A stretch of DNA of 64,000 nt from Epichloe hybrida. Taxonomy: Eukaryota; Ascomycota; Sordariomycetes; Hypocreales; Clavicipitaceae. The position numbers and the translations under genes were made by a program. Where the stretch lies: positions 930,001 through 994,000 of the forward strand of contig JAFEKR010000023.1 in assembly GCA_019022495.1 (NCBI GenBank). The letters run 5' to 3'. The notes under the pieces were generated by a model. It did no database searches. It had not been told where the DNA came from and worked only from the letters and a program-made list of their open reading frames with translations. Positions 22,404 to 32,898 of this stretch are shown here, piece after piece. Each line of letters opens with the position of its first letter. The stretch's first letter is position 1.

Positions 22404-24508
22404 GCATAAGGTAGTTTGCGAACGCCTAGATAATGATTGGGGTATCCATGACAATATGACTTATAAATTATGGGGTTGCACGCTTGGATCCCAATAAAAG
22501 CTCGTGAATATACATGACTGACCACATTTGTTGGCCCTTTATAATCAGAATGAGGGCAATTAGCAATAGCAGAAGAATTGTCAGGAAAGCTCCTCCCATC
22601 CCTTGCTGTTAACATCGTCTCCTACGCGCCAAAATCACTCTACCTTCCTCTCAGCTCAGGCCAACAACCCATCCCATCCCATCATCCCATTACTTGGCTG
22701 GGTCGTCTAAACGTCGATGCAACACTTTGCCGTCGCTTTCGCAGTCTCGCCATTAGGACTAGATCGCAGCTAAGCCCAGCCAGAATCGTTCTATGCCCCT
22801 GCGCCTGCCTAAAGACAATTCGGGGTAGTTGGGGTAGTCGCAGGTCATGTGACGCAGATGTGAGGGGAAAGTGAGGAGAACGCGTGAGTGCGGGCGACCG
22901 AAAGCCTTCACTCTCTTGTCCCAATAGCACAATCCTTCTTCCACGCCTCAATTGGCATTCAAGTTGCCGAGAACCTCCTTGAAAGTCTTTGCGGCAGCGA
23001 GTTATATTGTCTAAAAGTACGCGTGGGTCACCTCACGATGGCCTACGATGGCCGTTCCACCTTCGCGGTTGCCCAGGTCAGCAACAACCGCAAAGGCCAA
23101 AGAGAACGCTGAGCTGATTGCTCATTCGACACGGCGTTCATTGGTGTTGTACGCCTCTTCCGAGTTAAAAAAAAACTCATGACCTCTAACGCGGAGATAC
23201 AATAATGACGGTGCAACATTTGGTCGATGCACCATCACAAGAAGATGGGGTACCCCGGCTATCGTCCAAAAATGGTCGTCTTTGAAACACGAATAGCCCG
23301 GAAATGACCAGCGTTGACTAGATCACGACTGATTCAGAATAACGATCTTGCGCCTACTCAGCGGCAGGTACTCTCGCTCGCAATATTATACATGTGGCGT
23401 TTATGAGTTGCCCCGAATACCTGATGTGCAAATCTACACCAAAGTGTACATCCATTGCGTCCCTGCAGTTGTCACCACACATGGCACGCCATCCAGGGAG
23501 CAATGGCCAAGCTCACCAGCAGCATCCTATCTGCCATGCGTTAGTCGCGGAGTCAGCAAGATTCGATCCAATCTCATTATGAAGTGTTCGGTTGGTCCTA
23601 GGGTAACGATCGCCAACTAGTTGGTCGGGCTGGGTGAAACATTTGATGCTTCACAGGAATTGCAGTGCCATTTTGAAGTCAAGCCATCGGACCATCAATC
23701 ATGCAACGAAATTTCCCTTGGCAGCCGAGCTCCGCGTTGAGAAGAGAACAGAGATATTGTGAGCAGAATCTAGGTACGCGGGGTACAGCACGATATATCC
23801 AAAGATGGATTGACATTGCAATTGAAACGATCGCCGAGTCAAATACCCAACTGTTCGGCCCCCACCCATACATATTTGTTAGATCCACACTTGATTCATT
23901 CATCTTCAGCTTTGGTACTTGAGTGTACCGATTAGCGGGTACGAAATTTGGCACCGTGTGGAGCGAGTCGCTTGTGAAGTCACGAGACAAGTGAGCATAT
24001 GTATTTCTGAAGAGACTGGTAAAGCCCTGGATCGCGCCCAGTACTCCAAGCGCAATCAGAGAACGGGGAAGACGCTGATGAAGGCCGATATTCCTTCAAG
24101 CACTACCAGCACACAAGAACTACAATTGATGATGTCAGTGTTCATCACGCCAGTCCGACTTGGAAACTAAGGTAAATTGTATTTGTCGAACAAAGGGAAA
24201 ATAACTCTTCAATTGTCGAAGAGTCGAGATGAATGAGGCCTTTTTTTATTTTACAAGTCAATTCCTGGGAGGAATTTCGCCGAATACTAATGCCGGCTCT
24301 ATCACGCAAAAACGACGTCCGTTTTGTGCTAACGTCGCTCCCAATTCTAAGCCCTCTATAATGCAATCCCCTCTTTTTATATCACATCGGATCACGGTCA
24401 TGCTTGTCAGCTGATCACCTTTCAACTTCATGTCGGGTTACATGAAGTTCCACGCCGGATATTAGAAGTCCTTCGAATGGCAGCCGTCTTCTCTTATGAA
24501 GGAGACGT
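22404..24508. other. Two-kilobase gap between convergent rrp6 and atp9
   Basis: Both flanking genes end toward this interval, so about 2.1 kb is more than two 3' UTRs need. I see only short open frames, a CATCC run near 22670-22685 and scattered A/T runs. I looked for tRNA-like B boxes and found none that fold properly. A non-coding RNA gene is possible but unsupported. Confidence 0.45.
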
Positions 24509-25156
24509 TTAAGTCTGGTCGACAAGTTAGTTTGGCTATGACAATGGACAGGTCAATACTAGAGAGGGAAAAGTATTGACGTACGAACTTGGCCATAAGG
24601 GCAACCATGAGATCGAAAAGACCGATGGCTTCGACGAAAGCGAAACCCAAAATGGCATAAGAGAAGAGCTGGCCACGAAGGGCAGGGTTACGGGCAACAC
24701 TGTTCAGGAGGGCGGCGAAGACGAGACCGATACCGATACCGGCACCAGTCAAACCAATGGCAGCGGAGCCCATACCCAGGTTCTTGGAGACCTCGACCAT
24801 AGCCTGGGCGATCTCAGAAGAGTAGGCACGGCGCTGGACCTGGAAAGCATTTCGGGAAGTGGACTGGAGGATAGTGGTGGCCTGCTGACGCTTCAGGGTC
24901 TGAAGAGGGCTGGCAGAGCCTTTACAACAACTGTTAGCTGACTGCAGGAGTCAATTGGCTTGCCAGTGGCTCAACATTCAGGTTCATTGTTGATACACGG
25001 AGGCAAGAAAGGTCTTGTTCTTTCTCGGTTCGGTTCGTGCTTACCACTGATGGTGCGCTTGCCAGCGGCGGCAACGTTGGCACGGATGGCAGGGCGAGCA
25101 GCCTTGGTGGCCATCTGGGTAGCCAGGCGAGAAGCGAAGACACGGGTGGCGGCCAT
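24509..25156 (-). CDS. atp9: ATP synthase F0 subunit c precursor (nuclear ATP9)
   Basis: Subunit c forms the proton-driven rotor ring of mitochondrial ATP synthase. The CDS is complement(join(24509..24514, 24585..24919, 25045..25156)), 150 aa. Residues 1-69 form a basic mitochondrial presequence, and the mature protein begins at [14 protein letters not shown] and is 81 aa, the length known in Neurospora. It has two hydrophobic helices and the proton-carrying Glu at mature position 65 ([13 protein letters not shown]). The last coding exon is only six nt, Thr plus stop. It is supported by the family ending MAKFT and by a branch-point-like CTAAC 12 nt before the acceptor. Without it, intron retention would add an unrelated tail. 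Confidence 0.95.
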
Positions 25157-27688
25157 TGTGATTATGGATGTGAGGGGAGAGTGGTGTTGAGGGAGAATTA
25201 ATTTGCGAAGCTGGGAGCAAAATTGAGGATGGGAGAGAGTTGCGGAAGATGAGGGAAGAGAAGGAAAAGGTTGGACCTGGGAGGGAGAGCAGAAAAAGGT
25301 TCCACTGTGGGAGAACGGGGCCAAAGGGGGTTCGAGGGTCAGCCGGGGCAACAAGCACAACAAGCAACGATGCTGGCTCGGAGAAGCAGAAATATGAGGC
25401 AGCGAGATTTTGTGCGAACGTGGACGGAGCGACCTTTCGGGGGAAGCCGGGTGGGCACACTTTCAAGCTGTGATGACTGGGGGGTGTACGAATGATGAGC
25501 CAGAAAGCAGATTCACGGCCTGAGGCGTTTGCTGGTAGTAATTGCTTTGTGGTTGAGGACCATGAATCATGAACCGGATGGCTCTTTCAGTTGGCGCGCA
25601 AAATCTTGGGAGAAATCAGCGCTTGCGAGGATATCGAAAAAGAAGAAGACACATGATGATGGAACCAACAACTTCTTCGACCTAAACGTCGACAATTGCA
25701 CACCAAGAACCATCCATCACTACTCCGTCCGTACACTGCACGGGTTTCAACGGCCCTTCGAATGGCCCTTCGCCCACGTCGATTGCCTCAGGCCGTACAA
25801 AGAAAAGGGGGGACGCGAAAATTTGCAGTGGATATGGCACTGTAGTTGTCTGAGGCATTGAAAAAAAAAAGCCCGATATCGAACTGGATGAGCTCTGAGC
25901 GCAGGTACCGGATCTGGAAGGCTGCAGATCCACAACTGTGCGCGTTGAGACATGGTGAGACCCACTTGGCGGCTGCCGTTGATGGATTATCATCCTGGAT
26001 ATGACAGAGCGTAAAACGACAATTTCCAGCGAGCTACGGACGTACGCCTAACACGTGGGTGGGCCTCTCGAGTCCGCACGGGGGGGTGTGGATCATGCTA
26101 CGGATTATGTACATGGAACAAGAATGCTCGGCGGAGAGGGCTCATTTGCCTCTGGCCGAAAGGGGGCGACAAGGCCCGCCTGGAATTTGCTTACGCCCGA
26201 GATGAATGAGAACAAGGCGGATGAGACGCCCAGCGGGCGGGAGAGCATCAGGACGCTGCGGGCGCACATGATTCATGGGGCAAGGTTGAGGAGAAGAGAG
26301 AGAAAAAGATATAAAGAGCCTCCCGAGTCCCTCCTCCGTTCCTCCGGCCATTGCGCGGTCAGATGCCCCCGAATCGCAGCGGCAACGAGCGAGGTCGCTT
26401 TGTCCAAGCTTCTGCTTTATCGACAGGCACAAGTCAATCAGTCACAAGCCGAGACACAAGGGCACTTTATCGGCATGCATCGCGGCCAGGCACTCGACAG
26501 CCAAGCATCAATCTTCCCGTCTAGGACGACATTGAGCTGCCGAGGACGAATTTGCCCGAAGAGAACGTGGCCGAACACAAACGAATTTACCACGGTCGAA
26601 ATGCTACACCAACGAAGCCAATTTCGCTTTCCCTTCGGGGCAGACATCGCGGCAGGAGTGACGTTCAAAACAGAGATTACGGTCCACCGGTCTGATATTC
26701 GAGCATCATCTCGTCTGTTTTACCGACGCCAGAGCTGCGGTCCGGCCCAATGATACCTGCGGCTGGGATGCAAAAACCATTTCCCTCCCTGATAATGACA
26801 AACGGCAGGCCAGGTTACAGCCGAAGATCAACAGCGCCGAGCCTTTGGGTGCTAGCATTTAGGTGCAGCCGGGCACAGTGGTATGCCGCACCGGCAAAAT
26901 GACGCAGCCGTCACGGTGATTGCACGCCCCCTGCAGGCGGGCTTGGTGGCTTCGAATGTTTCTATTGACCGCTGGGCGAGCCTGGCATAACACCAACAAG
27001 CAGACCAGATCTGTCAGGGACGTGGCTGCGTGGCTTGCGACTTGCCATCATATGTATGAGGACACGGTTGCATAACAAGTGAGTGGCCTGGCATCACGCA
27101 CACCCCCCTTAAACGTTCAAGCTTGTTGTGCAAGTGCGCAAATCAGTCACGAGAATTTCTCGGCGGGCAAGTCTGTCACGCCATCGTCCAAGCAGGACGC
27201 CTACAAAACGCGCATCCGCCGTTAGTCCTAATCAGGATAGACGGCCCACATACCTGCTTTTAGTGTACACAGATCGATAAGGCGCGAGCCACACTAGAAA
27301 CAGGTATATGGGCCGTCTATCCCGATTAGGACTAACGACGGATACGCATTTACTTTTGACGGCTGCGCGTTTAGTTGCCCCCAAGCCAGTTTAGCTGATT
27401 TCCCAATGCGAACAGCAGGCCATCCGGCCCGTCCCATCTCAACTACAGGGTATGCAGTGACTGTTGGCGCCCCTTCTGTACATGGCCGCCGGACAGAGTG
27501 GTGACATGATTTTTGAAAATTTTCATATGCAATCAGTTACAGTGCAATTGGTTCCTGTTAAAAAAAAATGATTGATGATAATGGGTATCGTGAAAAAGAC
27601 GGGGGACTCCCACCATGTACGCCTGCCAGACTACCCAGTTCCATGAAACCAATAACTTGCTCGACACTCCAAAGACAATAATCATGTC
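25157..27688. other. Intergenic region between atp9 and the MYST acetyltransferase
   Basis: About 2.5 kb. It holds the atp9 promoter on the left and the acetyltransferase 3' end on the right. A TATAAA near 26310 is followed by CT-rich sequence and an open frame to 26753 whose first ATG is at 26474, without a family match. A 53-bp inverted repeat lies at 27206-27351. No gene is firmly supported. Confidence 0.45.
27206..27351. repeat. Inverted repeat, 53-bp arms with a 40-nt loop
   Basis: Left arm 27206-27258 and right arm 27299-27351 are reverse complements at 47 of 53 positions, with no gaps. All six differences are transitions. The inner core GTTAGTCCTAATC and GGATAGACGGCCCA is conserved on both sides. 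It resembles a small foldback or MITE-like element, or a hairpin RNA source. I see no clear target-site duplication. It lies about 340 nt from the 3' end of the neighbouring acetyltransferase gene. Confidence 0.85.
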
Positions 27689-29836
27689 TTATGCTGAATC
27701 GACTACTTGCTTGGCACCATTGTTGGAGTCGCCATGGTTGTCTGCTGCCTTGATGGCGTAGCCTTCCGCGAATCCGCCGGGATCGCATGTTCGCTCGAGG
27801 CTGATTCTGTGTGTCGCTACGTATCGACGGACAGCTTCCTTGTCCACCCTGACGCGGGGAACCGGCTTCATGGGCGCCGCCTCAGCTGGCTTCTTGTCCT
27901 CTACCGATTTGGAGGCCGCGTCTTGCCTCTGTCCCGTCATGTCCATGTCGGGAGTGTCTGGCCCCTCCTGGCCGTCCCCAGCCTCGCTTTCCTCCGCATC
28001 GTCCAACATCTTCTTGGGCTTGCCATATCCCATGCCTGCATCCTCGACTACGCCCATGTCTCGGAGCACGGATAAGCAATCTTCCACCGCGATCCATGTG
28101 CCCTGGCTGCAGTCATTGACATCCACGACGAGTTCCTGGGTTGGCTCGATTTCCCCTGGTTGGCCTGGCATCTGCAGTTGTTGTTGCCCTTGCTGCTGAA
28201 GTTGTTGTTGGGGTTGCGGGAGTGGGTGTGAGTGTGGGAGTGCTTGATGAGCCGTGGCGTCGAGGCCCAGCAACCAGCGCGAGATTTCTCCAGACCAGAA
28301 CCTCTTGTAGCCTTTCTTGCCGAGATCGGATATCGGCTTCTCGGGCCCGCCGAGAATGCCCTCTCGCCTCGAAATCTCGTACGAGGCGCCCATCAGCAAT
28401 GCTCCGAGGCCCTTCCGCTGCCACGGAGGAAACACCAAAATGCACGCCAGATTGTTGTTGTCCCACGACATTTTCTCCTTGGAGAAGAACCCTGTGACCT
28501 GGGGTGGATGGCTCTGCACAGGCTCCGTTCCGGGGGCCACGGGTTTCGGCGGCGGCGTGTACACGAGCAGGAAGTAGTTGAAGCCGCTGACGTCGAAGAA
28601 TACCGACTTGTTATCGAGAAAAAGCTTCGCAAATAGTGACAGGTTCTGACAGAAGAGCTATGAAGAAGGCACAAATTAGCTTAAACTGTTCACGACAAGA
28701 TAAGTGATGATGGGAGAAAAAAAAAAAAAAAAAAAAAAACTTACGCCATCCTTTTCGCCATCTACCTCCCAGATGCTCCATTCACCTTCATCCTGCACGA
28801 TTTCCTCCGTGTATCGTACACCACCGTCCCCTCGCCGTCGTTTGGGCCCTGGGCCCTTGCCATGGTACGCAACCAGCACTTTTCTTCGTCCACGAGGGTG
28901 CGTGTAGATTTTCCTTCCCGGGACAAACCCTCTTCTCTCGCAGATTCGGACATGACCCCGCCACGCCACCAATTCCTTGGCGTACTTGAAACAGCTGGGA
29001 CAGACATACAGTCTTTCCAGCATTGGCTGTGTTGTATCCTTGTCCTTTTTGGAATTTCTGACGCTCGTATCCTGGCCGCCCTCCTTGCTGCCGCCGCCGT
29101 TCCTGGCATTTCCCGAGGCATCGCCCAGCACTTCCTTCCCATAGTAGCTGGGATACCATGTCCGGAAGCACAGATCTCCCAACACAACCTTATCAATGTT
29201 GCGGTCTGCTCGGGGCGGCCCTCGGTCGTTGACGGCCAGAGTGGGCGGCTTTGGCGGCAGGACCGGTGTCACTACTGGCGGTACTGGACGGCGATGCAGT
29301 CGGGGTGGCATTGCAGAGGGACCATGCGGCCTCAGCAAGGACGACTGGATTCTTCCGGGAAGAGGAGGAGACTGCGGCACATGGTACGTGATCTCGGGAG
29401 CGACGAGATCAGAGGGGCGGACATTTTCCTTGATGGCCACGCCCGACATGGCCACGCCCGACATACTCGGGGCGGGCACCGGTGACTGGACGGGTGCAGA
29501 AGGAACTTGTCGAGGCGGAACGGCAGTTTGTCGTCCTTCACGTTCACGTCCTTCACGTTCACGATGGCGAGCTGCTGCTGGCAGGCCTGGAGGCGTCGGA
29601 ATCGGCACGGGGGTCTGTGAAGACGCAGGCCCGGTTGCAGTTGCATCCGTGGCTGGTGGCAAGCCCGTCGTCGTCGTCGAGACAGGAGTTTCTGTCGTCG
29701 GTTGAGTTGGTTGAGGCTGCTGCGAGGCTCGGGGTGCCACAGACGTCGGAGGCAGCGGGGGTACGACGGGTGTTTGACGCGTTGCACGACGCGTCAAGGA
29801 GACTCTGGCTTCCGGTCGTTTGCGTTTCGGGGGCAT
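27689..29836 (-). CDS. sas2: MYST family histone acetyltransferase, Sas2 type
   Basis: MYST enzymes acetylate histone lysines; Sas2 acts on H4K16 in yeast. The CDS is complement(join(27689..28657, 28745..29836)), 686 aa. Residues 1-240 are a low-complexity Pro/Thr-rich leader. The HAT domain begins near LGDLCFRTWYPSYYGKE. Its C2HC zinc finger is at about 279-302 (CPSCFKYAKELVAWRGH). After the intron come SVFFDVSGFNYF, the catalytic Cys region NLACILVFPPW, the acetyl-CoA loop QRKGLGALLMG and the Glu in EISRREG. A Gln-rich and acidic insert follows, with a final LERTCDPGGFAEGYAIKA. There is no chromodomain, which argues against Esa1. The donor of the 87-nt intron is followed by a run of about 22 T. 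An upstream open frame to 30088 lacks a convincing start. Confidence 0.88.
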
Positions 29837-30157
29837 CGCTCCGGAGTGATAGTGGCATGGTGGGGGAGACGGGAGAGGCGAGGGCGGGCGGCCAGGATGC
29901 GACGATGGGAAGCTCGACGAGTGGCGTGGGGGGGAGGGGAGGGGGGAGGGGGGCAAGGCAAGTGGCAAGTGTGCTGGTGGTGTTGTCGTGGTGTACGGAT
30001 TGCATACGGACGGAGCAGTGCTTCTCAATCTTCGTGTCGGAGACCCCAGGTGTACAATTTTTATTTTTATTTTTATTTTCATTATCATTATTATTATTAT
30101 TATTCAAAAGAATATGAAATCGCTGAAAACGTGCCATGATGGACAGCCTGGCACTCA
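29837..30157. other. Short gap between the MYST gene and Zn2Cys6 factor 1
   Basis: About 320 nt. It contains a G-rich run near 29930-29955 and an ATTTTT/ATTATT simple repeat at 30058-30104. It probably holds the 3' UTR of the upstream factor and the acetyltransferase promoter. Confidence 0.5.
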
Positions 30158-32100
30158 TCAGCTGCTCGTCTCTGGCAAATGCTGCCCTATTCCCAATCCC
30201 TTTTCCTCTGCAAACTGCCTCAACATCTTGGTAATCCACTTGTGCATCTTGGGCGACGAAACCAGCTGGATTCGCGCCACACGCAGCGGGAACAGCAGGA
30301 TATAAGCCCCGTGGTAGTTTAGCTCTCCATTCATCAGGTAATCCACGATTCGGCAAATCTCCAGCGCGTGTGACTCGGGAGTGCCCAGCCCCGGGAGCAG
30401 CAGAGGATTCAGGAACGGCCCATGGCGCTGCCAGACGTGTTCCCTGTTGTTGCCGGCCGCGTCCTCCCGCACTCCTGTCGCGTCGGAGAGACGGAAAAGC
30501 AGCAGCCTGCCGGCATTGTACATGAGGATCTCAAAGGTTCGCTTCAAACCCACAAAGTTCAGGCACGTGTCGAACAGCGGCTTGCCGTCGTCGTCCAGGC
30601 ATGACGTTGTTGTCAGGTTGATCCGCGTCTTCCAACACACTCGGGGATACATGTCTTCCCACTTCCATCGAGCTTCCGACAGGCAATGAATGGCATTGAG
30701 GATTTTCTCCTGCACCATTGTCCGGAGCGCTGCAACTTCCGCCGCGCTTGTTAGCCCCAGCTTCGTCTTTCTGCTTTCCTCTTCCAGATTCTCAAAGTCT
30801 TCAATGATGCCCGGGAGGTCCGCGAATGTATCCATGAGCATGGATCCGGGAAGCTTGGATTCTGGTTGGTGTGCCCACGGTGTCACCTTCCATTCCGCAG
30901 ACTCTAGAAAGCATCGTTTCCGCATGATGATGTGAGAAATACCCTGCCATTTCAATTAGCTGGCTTGCTCTACTCTGCATACACCAGATACCGTTGCAGC
31001 AGATACTCCAGGACAAGTGCTTACCAAAAACGGTCGCTTCACTTCGTAAAGTGCATTTGCTGATGGGCTTTGAAAAGCTTTTGGGCCAAGCATATAAATC
31101 TGGAACAACGCTCTGCGTCAGTTGAGCACCCCCCCCCCCCCCCCCTCTCCACACACACACACACACACACACACGGAATAATGGCAAAAGGCCAGAGATG
31201 CAGTATCTTATGGTGGCTATAGATATTTCATCTCGTGTGTGAATAAGTACAGTACTTACAAGTGAGGCAACACCCCGAGCATGCTGCAGCCACAAGCCAT
31301 CATCCTTTGGGGACGCAATAAGCTCGTATAGCGACAAGAAATACGCCGTCCAAAGACTCAGGAAGCCCTTTGACCTGGCGCATTCTCGGTTCATCTGCTG
31401 CAAGTCTGATCGTAGAGCAGCCAGGGCTTGTCCATACAATCCAGCAGCATGCGTCGTCATCTGGCCGATCTTATGAATGCGACTGAAGTATACCTCGGCT
31501 ACACTGAGACCCGAGACGTAGGCTGTGGTCTGCTTCCCGAAGCTTTCCATGGCAGAAGGCATGGTAGGGGCATCAAACATATCGGCGGGCTTTTGCTCGA
31601 AGCCGATGCGCAGGTTGCTCACAAAGTGGGAGATGACAATGTTGTCTTTGAAGCCGACCAGAGGGATCATGGGGGCAGGATTGTTCACGGCCTCCCTGTC
31701 CCGCGGCATGACGGCGCCGAGCTGCTGGTTCCAATAATCTTTGTGCTGGCTGGGCGACTTTTTAGACCGCAGCTCCTGTGTCCCAGGCAATGCCTGGTTG
31801 ACGAAGACAAACGATTCATCGTAGCCGAGGCACTGGTACGTGCCCTTCTTGCAACGATCACATACGGGCCGGCGTTGATCTGCGCAAAGCAACGAGAAGC
31901 AAGGGTGGTGTTAGAATGCCCGAGTAATATTTGGAAAGATTTTCAACATTTCACGTACCGCACTTGACCTTTCTTTGACGACATGTCCGACATCCCGGGG
32001 TTCGACGCGCCCGCACGTCGAAATATCTCCGCAATTCCTCCCTAGCTGGAACGGTGCGGCTGCTTGCAACGGCATTGTCGCTGATGGGGATGGTAGCCAT
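30158..32100 (-). CDS. Zn2Cys6 fungal transcription factor 1
   Basis: A Gal4-type regulator of unknown target. The CDS is complement(join(30158..30943, 31025..31099, 31260..31879, 31959..32100)), 540 aa. The binuclear zinc cluster is canonical: Cys37, 40, 47, 54, 57 and 64 with spacing CX2CX6CX6CX2CX6C (GCRTCRQRKVKC, then VCDRCKKGTYQC). The first intron falls in the codon just after the third Cys. The remainder fits the DUF3468-type fungal factor region (YFLSLYELIASPKDDGLW, WLQHARGVASL). Exon 3 is 75 nt and is framed by the family-typical join to KRPFL. Intron 2 contains a 17-C run and twelve AC repeats. No neighbouring biosynthetic cluster suggests its target. Confidence 0.87.
31129..31174. 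repeat. Poly-C run followed by (AC)12 inside an intron
   Basis: Seventeen C residues at 31129-31145 and twelve AC units at 31151-31174 lie inside intron 2 of Zn2Cys6 factor 1, close to its splice acceptor on the minus strand (as G and GT runs). Confidence 0.95.
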
Positions 32101-32898
32101 CTATGAGAAGGTCAGTTCTCTCAGCTGGAGCTGGTGGTTGAAGGGAGCAAGCAACCAGAGCATCCAGAGCAACCAGAGCACTCCGCCGAGGTATGAGGTG
32201 CGATGCTAGCGCCGGTTATTACCTGCCCACATACAGTGGTGTGGGTGATGGATGGTGCCTTCCCCCAGATAACTCGGCTGGGTGAAACTAGACATTTCGT
32301 AAAACATCAACAGTGCCCCAACCATCTACCTCATCGGCCGTGTAGCCGCGCGATGCATCATGCATCAACCAAGCTGGTGATTTGGTCGAGGGGGTCATCA
32401 TTGGCACCGCACAGGCTTGCTTGCAGCATTATATAGCAAGCAACCCCTTATTCCAAAGCCAACATCTTCAACTTCTCCCGACTATAAATCTGCAAGTTAT
32501 CTAATACACACAAGGTCAAGGCACAAACCGGCCCCGTAAAGCAAAAGCAAGGCCATCTCTTCCGACCCCAGTGCCCGACGAAACAGCCCGTTTCTATCAG
32601 ACGTCAACGTCCCCGTATGGCCATCACCTCATACAAGCGCCTCTGCAGCTTTCCTTTGCACCATCACCACCGCGCCATCTCCGCTTCTCCAACCATTGTT
32701 GAACCGAAGCACAACCCGGGGAGCGCCTCTGATTTTTCCACGCCTCGAATCATACGCGCGGGACAACAGTTGACTTGTACGACATCATTGCAATAAACAG
32801 TATCACTGTTGTGCAAATCATGTTTGATAGGGTCGATGAATGAATCATGTACCAAGGGCAGAAGTAATGACACAAAAAGAGATGAAATAGATGAAATA
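32101..32898. other. Intergenic region upstream of Zn2Cys6 factor 1
   Basis: About 0.8 kb with the factor promoter and the rpn3 3' UTR. An imperfect AGCAACCAGAGCA repeat occurs near 32148-32180 and several short open frames are present. No gene is supported. Confidence 0.5.

Noticed and set aside
23550..23600. tRNA-like B box (GATTCGATCC)
   Set aside because: The flanking bases do not form an acceptor stem, D arm or anticodon arm.
26055..26753. Plus-strand frame of about 230 codons between atp9 and sas2
   Set aside because: The first codons are not ATG-led and no family is recognised. Only the TATA-linked part is kept as a weak finding.
27206..27351. Repeat-induced point mutation as the cause of arm differences
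   Set aside because: Only about two of six transitions are in CpA context, so the classical signature is not established.
29837..30088. Upstream extension of the sas2 frame
   Set aside because: It is low-complexity sequence from a simple repeat, with no convincing start. ATG at 29836 is the better start.
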